From Schizochytrium sp. TIO01 (taxonomy: Eukaryota; Sar; Bigyra; Thraustochytrida; Thraustochytriidae), in NCBI GenBank assembly GCA_004764695.1, contig SMSO01000004.1:1329501-1393500 (forward strand): DNA of 64,000 bases, written 5' to 3'. Positions 1-9,698 of the stretch are shown piece after piece. Both the position numbers and the translations under genes were made by a program. The notes beneath the pieces were generated by a model. The model made no database searches and was not told where the DNA came from. It was given only the letters and a program-made list of their open reading frames with translations. Numbering within the stretch: position 1 is the stretch's first letter; each line of letters begins with the position of its first letter.

Positions 1-1277
1 TCCCTACTCCAATAAAAGCATGAGAAATACACCGGCAAAACTTTAAATAAACTGAAATAACATGTTGTATAATTTATAAATAAGTTCTACAATATACCCT
101 AGGAGCTACAATTAATTTTGATTAATCCGACTGCTATCTCCATATGGTAGTTTTAGAATCAAGCGTCCGCGAGATAACGAGAATCAAAATAGTGCAGGAA
201 TATCTGCTGAGAAAAGTCCAAGAAGTTCAAGGAATCGAGTGCTGTGATCTTCCCCCCTGTTGTCCCCATAATATCTTGAGCATTACGGGATACGTGAATA
301 TCTCTGATTTGACACGGGGTAGAATTATCTGTATTCAATTTTCGAAGAAAAACTTCAGGAAAGCATCGGCATCGGCATTTCTTCATTATTATTATCAACA
401 AGTTGATCAGGAGGTCAGTCTATTATCCGGACCCGACTCTTTAGTTTAGGAGTACGAGTCTGCGGGAAAGAGATGAAGCCAAGGAGAACAAAACGCACAG
501 CTTGGCGAACGAGTTTATTAAAGCCTGGTTTCAGTTCGCTCCAGAAGGATGTGAATGACCAGAGCAATTTTGGTGAGTTTCGAAGATGGAGAAAACTCAC
601 TGCGCAGGGACACTTAGCAGGGGGACAGAGGCGCAACCTTTTGCTGCTTATTCTGCAGCAAACCTGTTCTTCTTTCGCCAGCCTCCTTAGATCAAATGAA
701 CACTAGGCCGTTCTAAGGCGGGACTGCTCCTACTTGGACTACTAGAGATAAAGATAGATGTGCGCTGAGACTCGCCTGAGGGTTTTTGCTGCTGTCTCAG
801 CAGCAAAATATGATAGTGGCGATCTGAGAGCTCGAGTTTTTAATTTTGGAATTTAAAACAATTCAAAGACCAGAACATTGAAAACAGCTCTAGTTTTCCA
901 ATCTCGATTTTGGCATTTGCTTCGCTCCTTCGTACACCCATACGATGTGGATATTCAAGCACAGTTTGTTGCAGGAGCTGTGAAGGATTAAGCTTATGGC
1001 AAGCCGAGCTTGGAAATTGGATAGAATTTAAGACAATTGAGACATATTCTCTAATCACTGACTCGGTAAGGGTGAAATGGAAGAAATAGAAGAGAGAACG
1101 GCGGCGAAGCTGACTCGGCAAACTTTGAACTTCATTACAATCAGCCTCGAGGACCTCGTCTTCGAGTCGAGGAAACTAGACTAGCATTTGTGCATCCCAG
1201 AGTCGAGTCGAGCAAAGAACAATAGCAGCACTGTCTGTCGCTGCTTGCTTTTCTTCCTAAGAGGCCACAACTGCTCC
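1..1277. other. Intergenic, no supported gene
   Basis: No frame in this stretch reads as a convincing protein. The longest open frames are about 100 codons and overlap each other on both strands. The last 150 bases before the RRF start hold two short TCGAGTCGAG-type direct repeats (near 1154-1163 and 1201-1212), which lie in the expected promoter or 5' UTR. No TATA box or RNA gene was recognised. Confidence 0.6.
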
Positions 1278-2156
1278 ATGATGCTTGCCGCCATGCTGCC
1301 CTCCACATCGCGCCGCGTCGCGTCCTTGAGCACTGCACTCGCCGCCCGCTCTCTCAGCGCCTTTGCTTCCACCTCTGTGGGCGTCTCCCCGTCTGCAATT
1401 TCAAAACCCGCTTTCACCTCGGCATCATCGTTGCAGATGCGCTGCGAGGACCTCTCTGAGCACAAGTCTGCTTGGCAGCTCGCGTGGTCTCGCGGCAAGA
1501 AGAAGAAGGCGGCTGCTCCGAGCAAGAAGCACCATGAGGAGGTCGTGCATGAGGCCACGGAAGGTGTAGAATTTGTGCACGGACACCCCGAATCCGAGCT
1601 CGCGAGCTTCGATATTGAGCCCTACCGCGAGCACATGGACCGCATCCTTTCTGGATTTGAGCATGAGCTTGCCAAGTTGCGCACGGGACGCCCCGACCCC
1701 TCTATGCTCGACCATCTTATGGTGGAAGCCTATGGATCCCAGACCCCGCTTAATGCCGTGGCACAGGGCACCATTCGGTCCTCCAAGCTTCTTGTGATTA
1801 ACGTGTTTGATCAGAGCTTGGCGCCTGCCGTGTGCAATGCCATCCGTACAGCAAACCTGAACCTGAACCCGTCTGTGGAGGGTGCACAGATTAATGTGCC
1901 TTTGCCCAAGATCACCAAGGAGTCCCGCGAGGCCACTGCTCGAATTGCTATGGACATGCACGAGAAGACCAAGAATGCCGTTAACAATGTGCGCCACAAT
2001 GCTATGAAGCTCCTCACCGACCTTAAGAAGAAGAAGACTCTTAGCGAGGACGAGCACTACGACGAAACTCAGATGGTTGAGGAGCTTACTAACGAGTTCA
2101 AAACTCGCGTCCATGACATGGCGGAGTTGCGCAAAAAGGAGATCATGGAGAACTAA
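1278..2156 (+). CDS. Mitochondrial ribosome recycling factor (RRF)
   Basis: Ribosome recycling factor splits post-termination ribosomes together with EF-G, freeing subunits for another round. This copy should act in the mitochondrion. The 292-residue protein has an N-terminal extension of about 110 residues rich in Ser, Ala, Arg and Thr and poor in acids at its very start, as expected of a mitochondrial presequence. A Lys/His-rich linker follows. The RRF domain proper (about residues 113-292, close to the family's ~185) contains the diagnostic LRTGRPDPSMLD segment, a VEAYGSQTPL stretch, the INVPLPKITKESRE segment and the long C-terminal helix ending in RKKEIMEN. The frame is open further 5' from a TTG at 1188, but the ATG-ATG at 1278 is the first ATG and begins the presequence, so it was chosen. 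The codons are visibly richer in G and C than the surrounding DNA. An AATAAA lies at 2285. Family assignment is secure; localisation is inferred. Confidence 0.95.
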   Translation: MMLAAMLPSTSRRVASLSTALAARSLSAFASTSVGVSPSAISKPAFTSASSLQMRCEDLSEHKSAWQLAWSRGKKKKAAAPSKKHHEEVVHEATEGVEFVHGHPESELASFDIEPYREHMDRILSGFEHELAKLRTGRPDPSMLDHLMVEAYGSQTPLNAVAQGTIRSSKLLVINVFDQSLAPAVCNAIRTANLNLNPSVEGAQINVPLPKITKESREATARIAMDMHEKTKNAVNNVRHNAMKLLTDLKKKKTLSEDEHYDETQMVEELTNEFKTRVHDMAELRKKEIMEN

Positions 2157-3162
2157 TATCTTTGCACCTATTGCCTGGTTAAAATTCTACTTTGGTCTAC
2201 TCCCACTTCTTCAAGCCCGTACGTTTAAAAAAGTGAGCCTGTGGTAGTAGAATAGTTTTTTTTAATATTATCCTATTGACGAGCAATAAATTCGAAACCC
2301 CTCTTCCCAACCTTAATCTCCTATGAACAATTTGAAGCGTCTTTTACATGCTGAACACAGAACAGTTCAGCTGATGTTCGCAAGTTATTTCTTGCATATA
2401 ATGACTTTCATGGGGGGTTTAGCGCGCCCCACTTAATTTTGCTGCAAGGTGAACCTGTTACCAGGCTTATATTTTATACGTGGCTAGAATATTCCGAAAG
2501 CACCATGTTCTGGTCGATCCTATCTTGGCACATTTCTTATGAAGAGCCTGTATAACTTTTTCTTTCTTTTTGGTTAATTGAAAAAAAGGAAAACAATATG
2601 TATACAGGAGAAAAAAAGATAATGAAACTAATGATATCTTGCGATCTTTTTGGTGCTCGCCTTTTTAACAACCATAAATTATTCTCTTATCTTTCCCTGT
2701 GCAGTCTTCTGTGTGACTAATGATCAATGTCTTGATACACTTACAAAATGATAGAATACACGTTTTCTCAATAGACATTTCAGAAACATGTTTGTTCATA
2801 TATTCGATTTGTTACCGTCAGATTTTTTTCTTATGCTCAATAAAAATGAATAGATTGTACGAGAAAACGTTTGGGATCAAAGCCGCTTTGTGACCTCGTT
2901 CAGGGGAATTTGAAAAAAACAACCTGGAAGCACATATATATCCTCAAAGCACACGAGGATATTTTCTATTTGTATTAGAGGAAATACTAAATGAATGCTA
3001 AAAATTGTATGACTCAATTTAGAATATAACTAAAATCGACAGAAAACTAGCTGTAAAACCATGACAAAAAAATCATAGAAAGGTCGGTCCATTTAGCGTG
3101 AGTACAAGTTATCTTCAGATAGACTCAGGCGCATGCAGAGACCGGACAGGGTACACAACATC
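2157..3162. other. Convergent intergenic spacer between RRF and the formin gene
   Basis: About 1 kb of AT-rich DNA separates two genes that point toward each other, so it should contain both 3' UTRs. Several poly-A and poly-T runs and two AATAAA-like hexamers are visible. No coding frame, tRNA or long repeat was seen. Confidence 0.6.
2285..2290 (+). promoter_or_regulatory. Probable polyadenylation signal of the RRF gene
   Basis: An exact AATAAA hexamer lies about 130 bases after the RRF stop codon in an AT-rich stretch. It is the first such hexamer downstream and sits on the coding strand. The assignment rests on position and consensus only. Confidence 0.4.
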
Positions 3163-6100
3163 CTAATGACGTAGCTGACGTTTCTCTTGACGTGCAATAC
3201 GATCGCGAACTTTCTTTACGGTTGAATTGAAGTCGGTTGTAAAACTAAGCAGCTGCTTAAACAAGTCTTCTGGAGGCATGGCCTTAGGGTTTTCCCCAAC
3301 ATAAGAACACAAGCTTGCATAGGCCTCTTCCATACCCTTAAAGTCCTGTGATATTTGGTCTGCTTTAGGCTTGGCTTGACGTAGAAAGGGTTCAGCTACA
3401 TTTGTGAACTCTTCATCATCGCCTGCTTTTGCAGCTGCCTTACTGGCATGCTCGACTGCAGCTAGACTCGAGCTAAGCTTGTTTACGTCTGCAGACAAGG
3501 TTTGCATGCTGCAACGTGAGGATTCTAATAAATCAGGAAAATCATCTGCGAATTCAAGCACATGCGGATCCTTCTTTTCCAAATGTTCTACAATATATTG
3601 TAATAATGTAGTGTTTTGGTTTGATTTGGTTTGGCTCAACTTCACCAAGGAAGCAAGACGTACTCCTTGAGCCTCTCCCTTCTCAGTTCCTTTATTAAGT
3701 TCATTACCAACCTTGAGAATGATGCTCAAAAGACGTGCAAAACGAGTTGACTCACGCACTCGATTGCTAGTTGTGCGAACAAGCTCCGTACGCCTGTTTG
3801 CATCAAGCGCAAGCTCATCAAACTCGGAGATAACTGACAAAGTCTTTATACGCTGAGAAAGCCGTGGGACACTGCCAATTGCGTCCACAAAACACTCAGC
3901 TGGTCCTAGCAAACTCCGATCGCCACCTGAATCGACAAAGCCTTGTACAGCCTCAGACTCATCGCCCTGCGGTAAAAACTCTTGTAAAGAAGCCAACGCG
4001 TTTGGCCCAAACTTTGAGAGATCCATTTCCCGCAGCGCCGCGCCAACTTCATATAGCTCCCGGCCACCCTTCATAAGAGTTTTTGCAAATATACTCATGT
4101 TTTGCCGACGCTTTGGATCAGCAAGAAGGATAACTTCCTTCGGTTTTGCACTGGCAGGGTTATCTCCATTGCTGGAAAGTGTCTTTGCAGCAGCTTTATT
4201 TGAAAATTCGGCTTTCAGGTCTTCAAAGACATCTGCAAGCTCAATGTCGTCACTGTCTACACCACTATCCCAAATTGTGCCTTCTGTATCTTCCAGAACA
4301 TCCCAATGCACGCGTTTAGTGTCTGACTTGGGACCAAGGGGTTTCTTCTTCTTCATTAGTTTCGCAGCGGGAGCTAAAACCTTGGAAGAAGCAACAGGTT
4401 TGGAAGATGAATCATTAGTGGCTTTACTAGACGTCTGAGCTTTCTTAGCCTCCTCTTCTTCTCGTCGTTTTGCTGCTGCGGCCTCTTTACGCTCAGTTTC
4501 ACGTTTATCTAGCAACATGGGAATCATGCCAAACGAAGTGAAGACCTCAATATCATGCGCCTTCCATAGCTCCTCACCACTTAATTCGACGACCTTGGCG
4601 CGTCGATTTCCAGAAACAAGTGACCCGCCATTCATAAGGGTACTGACGCCACCAACCCCTGAGCCCTGCGCACCAGGAGATCCCTGAGACCCAGCTGCTG
4701 CTAAACCAGACCTCACTAGAGCTCCTGGATGAAGAGTTGATATAGGCTGATGTTCACCAGATGGTGATTTTCCGGGAACTCGATCAATACCACCACTACC
4801 ACCTATATTATGTTCTCCTTTTGGACCACGAGTAAGGTTGTTCGGGATTGTTTGCACAGGACCAGATGATGAGATGTCATCTTCGCCATCTCCGTAGGAT
4901 AAATTGAAGCCTCCCGCATTCCCGCCTCCATACCCATACCCATCCCCGTAGCCTTGACTATAATAACCACCGTTTTTTGATGCAGACACGTTCCCTCCTT
5001 CTACTTTGCCAGTGCCACCACTAGCTCCACCTCCAACTTTTCCTGATACTCCATCATTCCCAGGTGAGGAGCCGTTTGGACGAATAACATAGTTGTCAAA
5101 AAAGTCAAAAAGGCTGTTTGTTGAAACCTTGGTCATGCCACTGCCGGTCCCAGACTGCCTATGAGAACTGATACCTTTATCATTACGTACTTGGTGTTGA
5201 CCCTCCTGAGCTACAATAATATTGTCCCTGTGTTCGGAGTTTCCACTTGAAAACGTACTTGACTTCCGCAATTGGGAGAAGGAGTCAACATGCTCTGGTC
5301 TCAAAGAAGTCCTTGATGTAGATGTGAAATCAAAACGACCACGAGGGATATGTGGGACTGCTGAAGATCTAGTGTCTCTGGCTGCCCCTTGGTCCTGTAA
5401 CTCTGATGCATGCTTTGTCTCCAAATCATTTTGACTTTTTTGCAGCGATGCGGTCCAGCTTGTTTGCTTGAGCGCCTGCTTATCAACATCTTCATTCCAG
5501 GTTAATCGAGGTGATACAGGTCGGGTGGTTTCTGATCTGGTAGGCAATGACTCACCACCCGAAGTAACGCCCGTGGGGAGAGTCTTGCCTATAGATACTG
5601 ACTCAGGACGTACAATAGAGATAGCATCATGGCCACTTGCAAGTGGGGAAACAGGAAAGGGGTACTCTGCTTGCAATGAAGCCTTACGATCCTCCTTTGA
5701 CGCTATTGAAGCCTCGATAGACGTTGAAGAACGACCATGTAAACGGAAAATGCTGCGCTTGGCACCTGGGTAAGCCTCTAAATCATTTTTGGGGTTCCTG
5801 CTGATCTCTCGGCTCTCCCCACGCGCATTCCTCGAGGGCTGCTTCACCCGAGCATGGCGCATTAGCAAATCTTGCTCTTCAAGGTTTTCCATCAGTTGCT
5901 CTGTTTCATGAGGGAATCGAGGTGCAAAGCGTGCATGCAACTCCTGCGCCGTGACGCTTCCATGCACATTGAGGGTTTGCATTACACGAGATTGGAAGCT
6001 CATAGAAGGTGCATCATACATTTGCTGCATACGATCCAGTGTTCTTTGCACAAGAAAACGATCAAAGCGAACAGTAGCATCAGCAAAACTTGGCTGTCCA

Positions 6101-6918
6101 AATGAATGTTCAGAAGAACCCAAGCGAGATCTCCGTGAAGAATCCATATCAGGTGGCGGACCCAACGGTGCGTGCATTTCACTCAAGCCATCAAAATCGC
6201 TTTCTTCATCAATGTCAATACCATCTGGGCTTGCAAGTTCATAAACATCTCCACGGGCACGTGCTGTGCGAACTGTATTAAGAAGATTTAGTGCCTCAGA
6301 TGTGTCAGGATGGTTCTTACCAACAGCAGAGCGACGTGTCGCATAGGATCTTTCACAAAGTTCGTGCGCCGCGCCAAGGTTTCCAAGCTCATATTCTGTG
6401 AAACCAAGACTTAATTCGACTTCTGCGGCTTCAAGACTTTGTGCTCCGAAAAGAAGCTCACGTGTTTGGCGAGCTAAGGCGAACTCGCGTCTTGCCTCGG
6501 CCAGTTGTCCATCTAGACGCAATAGTAACCCCAGATTATATCGGCTATCGGCAGTGAAACGATGGTTAACGCCTAATTGCTCCGCTCGGATGACCAGGGC
6601 TCGACGGCAGAAGTCAATAGCCTCTTCATACTGTCCTCGATGAGTATAAAAGGCTGAAATGATATTGTAACAGTCACTGGTGGCAACGTGATTTGTGCCA
6701 AACAGAGCTTCAGTTTTCCGCATATACTCTGCATATCTAACTCTTGCCTGCTCATATTCACCTGCGACCATATACAATTCTGCAAGCATTGAGTAAAGCG
6801 CTGCATTGGTTGATTCGTCCTCGTAGGGCTCAACACGTACATGTTTTTCGCACTGTCGTAAATAGAAGCGAGCCTCAGAAACATCACCAAGCTTCAGATA
6901 AGCTCGAGTTAATATCAT
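3163..6918 (-). CDS. Formin-like FH2 protein with N-terminal TPR repeats
   Basis: FH2 domains dimerise and nucleate or processively cap actin filaments. The last ~395 residues (from about 855 to 1251) form an FH2 domain. It has the VHWD segment that opens FH2, a DPKRRQNMSIF helix, and the RTTSNRVRES...LLSIILKVGNELNKGT region with the characteristic GN.LN core, followed by GVRLASLVKLSQTK. The first ~220 residues are TPR-like helical hairpins of kinesin-light-chain style, each with a Tyr/Leu-rich A helix and spacing near 42 residues. The middle 600 residues are Ser/Gly-rich and disordered, and a basic and acidic helix precedes FH2. No proline-rich FH1 is present; the longest proline run is three residues. 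The ATG at 6918 is the first in frame, but the frame is open upstream and the first TPR helix is clipped there, so a 5' exon is likely (see 7213-7370). FH2 is certain; the TPR call is strong. Confidence 0.93.
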   Translation of the reverse strand: MILTRAYLKLGDVSEARFYLRQCEKHVRVEPYEDESTNAALYSMLAELYMVAGEYEQARVRYAEYMRKTEALFGTNHVATSDCYNIISAFYTHRGQYEEAIDFCRRALVIRAEQLGVNHRFTADSRYNLGLLLRLDGQLAEARREFALARQTRELLFGAQSLEAAEVELSLGFTEYELGNLGAAHELCERSYATRRSAVGKNHPDTSEALNLLNTVRTARARGDVYELASPDGIDIDEESDFDGLSEMHAPLGPPPDMDSSRRSRLGSSEHSFGQPSFADATVRFDRFLVQRTLDRMQQMYDAPSMSFQSRVMQTLNVHGSVTAQELHARFAPRFPHETEQLMENLEEQDLLMRHARVKQPSRNARGESREISRNPKNDLEAYPGAKRSIFRLHGRSSTSIEASIASKEDRKASLQAEYPFPVSPLASGHDAISIVRPESVSIGKTLPTGVTSGGESLPTRSETTRPVSPRLTWNEDVDKQALKQTSWTASLQKSQNDLETKHASELQDQGAARDTRSSAVPHIPRGRFDFTSTSRTSLRPEHVDSFSQLRKSSTFSSGNSEHRDNIIVAQEGQHQVRNDKGISSHRQSGTGSGMTKVSTNSLFDFFDNYVIRPNGSSPGNDGVSGKVGGGASGGTGKVEGGNVSASKNGGYYSQGYGDGYGYGGGNAGGFNLSYGDGEDDISSSGPVQTIPNNLTRGPKGEHNIGGSGGIDRVPGKSPSGEHQPISTLHPGALVRSGLAAAGSQGSPGAQGSGVGGVSTLMNGGSLVSGNRRAKVVELSGEELWKAHDIEVFTSFGMIPMLLDKRETERKEAAAAKRREEEEAKKAQTSSKATNDSSSKPVASSKVLAPAAKLMKKKKPLGPKSDTKRVHWDVLEDTEGTIWDSGVDSDDIELADVFEDLKAEFSNKAAAKTLSSNGDNPASAKPKEVILLADPKRRQNMSIFAKTLMKGGRELYEVGAALREMDLSKFGPNALASLQEFLPQGDESEAVQGFVDSGGDRSLLGPAECFVDAIGSVPRLSQRIKTLSVISEFDELALDANRRTELVRTTSNRVRESTRFARLLSIILKVGNELNKGTEKGEAQGVRLASLVKLSQTKSNQNTTLLQYIVEHLEKKDPHVLEFADDFPDLLESSRCSMQTLSADVNKLSSSLAAVEHASKAAAKAGDDEEFTNVAEPFLRQAKPKADQISQDFKGMEEAYASLCSYVGENPKAMPPEDLFKQLLSFTTDFNSTVKKVRDRIARQEKRQLRH

Positions 6919-7212
6919 ACACTCTGCACAAACATTTTTCAATGCAATTCTTGTTAGTCAAATCAGATTTGCACACGTTGGTTTACCATGTCATGAAATG
7001 TGTGTCATCTCCCCAAAAATTTGTTTTTCATCTAGAGAGTGTTGTATCTTGATTGCACCAGAAAGGAAATAAATATGCTCTGATCTGTTTGATGATGTTG
7101 AAGATTGAGAGTCGTCATTTCACATTCCAAGTAGACTCTATGGAATATCAAGAGCTACTCAACCAAGCGACCGTTCCCAGCCAACCATACGAGCAGCGCA
7201 TGATACACATAC

Positions 7213-7370
7213 GAGAGAATGATCTTGGAAAGAGAAAATCCAGAAACGTGGCGTCTCGCAGGAGACCCGAATGTAGAAACAGCAACCATGTCTCCAGCCT
7301 TGTCTTGTAATACTAGCCCCCCGCTACACATTTCTACATTTCCAAGTGAATGCAAAAAAGTTGCAGCCAT
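7213..7370 (-). CDS. Putative first exon of the TPR-formin gene
   Basis: On the minus strand an ATG at 7370 opens a 53-codon frame that reaches a canonical GTATGT donor at 7212-7207. Joining it to an AAG acceptor at 6952-6950 (exon resuming at 6949) removes 263 bases, keeps frame and adds residues that run without a break into the first TPR helix. An alternative acceptor, TGTGCAG ending at 6924, preceded by a CTAAC branch-like sequence, would need a different donor phase. The exon's own sequence is not recognisable. A stop codon lies just upstream of the main exon, so some 5' exon, or a start at the internal ATG 6918, is required. This is inference from splice signals. Confidence 0.35.
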
Positions 7371-7670
7371 TGAGCCCGAGAAACGTGACGCAAAGAAAGG
7401 CTGTAAACAACCGAAGACGCGCGTGCGCGTATGCGGTGTATTAGGTTAGGGAGACGCAAAAAGTAAAGTCTTTGCGCCGCTATGCGTTGGGGCCATTAGT
7501 ATATAACAAAGCTGGTGACTAGAGAGAGTCTCCACTTTCGATTCAAGGAGATGTTCAAACTCTCCTTCAACTCCACGTAGATCAATAAGTTTTCGTCATT
7601 GCATATGAATCTCGTTTTCTAGGTACACTAAACTCTTAAAAAAAAAACAAAAAAAATCTGCCCAGTCGTA
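7371..7670. other. Spacer upstream of the formin gene
   Basis: This 300-base stretch would be the promoter or 5' UTR of the TPR-formin gene on the minus strand and the 3' flank of the small gene next to it. It holds a CG-rich patch (about 7418-7436) and an acceptor-like TTGTTTACAG ending at 7401. The acceptor could pair with the CCCAG/GTAAGT donor inside the neighbouring orphan gene. No stable coding frame was seen. Confidence 0.4.
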
Positions 7671-8153
7671 TTAAATAGTTGCGCTCACCGAACACACCGT
7701 TTTCTTCGATCTGACCTCTGTGCTCATAAACTTACCTGGGAGCATCTCGCTTGTGGCCCCAAGACCCTGGGTCTCCATTATGTGTACACTTTCAAGCGCC
7801 TTTGTTACCGACGCCCGAGCATTTCCGCGCGCAAGATTTTGGACACTTTCGCTACGAAGTGAGTCCCGTTTTTCTATTGGGTTCGAGTTCTCTCTCGACA
7901 AAATCAATTTACCCTTTGGAATTCCTGAGCGAGATTTCATTCCCCTAGTATTCCTTTTTTGCGAGGACCTTTGCACAACGCCATCGCCATAAAGGTATTG
8001 TGTTGGCAGAAGTCTTGCCATCGTGGCAACAGAGTCCTCTTTGACAACAAGGTCTCTATGGCGCACGGGTGCATTTCTGCTGGGCACAATTTCAAGGCCA
8101 GAGCTCCCTTGACGAGAGGCTTCGCGCGGCCACTCATACGAACTTTCTGCCAT
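7671..8153 (-). CDS. Hypothetical small basic protein (possibly first exon of a spliced gene)
   Basis: From the ATG at 8153 the frame gives 160 residues with a high content of Ser, Arg and Lys, no membrane segment and no domain I recognise. It looks largely disordered. Near its end, minus-strand positions 7740-7730 read CCCAG/GTAAGT, a near-perfect splice donor. The true transcript may therefore leave this frame after about 139 codons. The best acceptor seen is TTGTTTACAG ending at 7401; splicing there would add about 24 hydrophobic and aromatic residues and stop at 7324-7326. The protein has no recognisable function. The frame lies between two regions of non-coding character and its other-frame readings are worse. 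Confidence that it is a gene is moderate; the exact 3' structure is unresolved. Confidence 0.4.
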   Translation of the reverse strand: MAESSYEWPREASRQGSSGLEIVPSRNAPVRHRDLVVKEDSVATMARLLPTQYLYGDGVVQRSSQKRNTRGMKSRSGIPKGKLILSRENSNPIEKRDSLRSESVQNLARGNARASVTKALESVHIMETQGLGATSEMLPGKFMSTEVRSKKTVCSVSATI

Positions 8154-9698
8154 GGTATTGTTAACCAAGATTTTAGGAGAACAAAAGCAGGAATTTCAAT
8201 TGTCGACTTCAACCTTCTAATTCGGCCTTGAACCTTCTTCTCACTTCGTTTTGGGGGTCTTTTTCGTTGGTATCGCTTCCGCAATCTAAATTTCAGGGAG
8301 AGAACGCAAACTCCATCTATGTATAAAAATATACTTCGCTGGTGCTCGTGTCAAAGACGAAGCGAAATGAAGTGAGGTTGTATCGTCTTGACGCTGACGT
8401 CAACGACGACGATGCCTAGCTGGCCGACTGGCTGGCTGCACAGCTGACTGCGGCTTGTGACGGCGGTAGCCTCCCTTCCACAAGATGCCACCTGCGCTGT
8501 GCCCCTAGTTCAACAGAGGTTCTTTGCCGACGCCGTGGCAGTGCCTCGACGCCTGCAAGTGAAATTCGCGTGTGGCGGTGAAGCGATTTGAATGTTTATT
8601 TGTAAACAGTGTTCTCAATATCAAAACCAAAAAATCATCGCTCAAGAATGCTTGTAGAAGTCCTTATTTCGTCCTACGACTGTAGTTTACGAAAGCACTA
8701 CTACCTGGTAGATAGGCAAACTAAGAGATAGCTTTGCCCTTTGCTTTGGGTATTACAATTCATAATCTGACCGTACCTACTTAGCTACTAGTAACTAAAA
8801 GGTACTATTGCGTGTTAAGCTTGCACCCATTTTAAATGTTCTTTGTTTCTTATTAGCAACTGCCTCTACTTCTCAGAACAATTCGAAAGGAAGTGCACAA
8901 CTCGTGCTGGTGGCAGCTAGCTCCTTTTCGAGTCAGGCTTACTTCGCAGGAGTGGAGAACGTTGAAGACCATTGCATGACATATTCACATGTTCGGTCCC
9001 CTGGTCGCGTAGTAGATTGACGAGTCATAGAAGAGAAGGGCCCTTTAAAAAAGGTAACACATGAGAAAAAGATAAAATGAAAGTAAAAAACGATCCGTTG
9101 GCTGCGGCTGCTTCAAATTCTCTTTTGTTTTTAACTTACAAAGGTGAGAACAGATCAGTTTGTCTGAATATCCTGGCTGAGTTTGAGCAATAGGACATAC
9201 CGTAGGAGTACTATGTGATAGTTTTCCCGATATGCTGAGAAGTAATAGAAACCTGAAAAAGGGTTCTCATACGTGTCGGAGTTTTTCATTAGTTGGCAAG
9301 CGCACAGTAGTAATTGACGATATGTCTTCTCAGCTTTCTCAATGCAAAACGAGAGACCCGCGCACAGTTGGTGTCTATTGAGTAAAAGTCCCGATGGCAA
9401 TGAAATTAGGGGTAAATTCAAGGTATAAAAGACACTCAAGGCATCATGCCTACCTAACCTAAAAACACGCAGCTCAACAGCGCCGCAATTTTACTGCGGC
9501 CCTAAGAAGAAATTAAGTTGGTATTGAGGGAGAAACACTTTTACTCCCGCAAAGGTATATCTTATATGCATTATATGATTGAATATTTTTGTGTGCATTT
9601 GGAGTTTTGGCCCATAAAGGTTTCAGCTAAAACATAAAGCTCGCTCATAGTATGTCTCGTCAAAGCTCTGAGTATTGGTAATAGAATACGCTTTGAGC
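8154..9698. other. Intergenic, no supported gene
   Basis: This 1.5 kb stretch contains a patch with many CGACG/GACG steps (8370-8570), which may be the promoter of the minus-strand orphan gene. AT-rich DNA follows. A 70-codon plus-strand frame near 8808-9020 begins without an ATG and resembles a signal peptide, but nothing around it supports a gene. No RNA gene was recognised. Confidence 0.5.

Noticed and set aside
144..449. ATG-initiated plus-strand frame of 101 codons
   Set aside because: No recognisable motif, overlaps an equal-sized frame on the other strand, and has no promoter or poly-A context. Chance is likely.
7440..7450. TTAGGTTAGGG, telomere-like string
   Set aside because: Only two imperfect units inside a gene-bearing region; no array, so not telomeric.
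8808..9020. Short plus-strand frame resembling a signal peptide
   Set aside because: It starts at TTG without any ATG, is only 70 codons and shows no splice or promoter signals.
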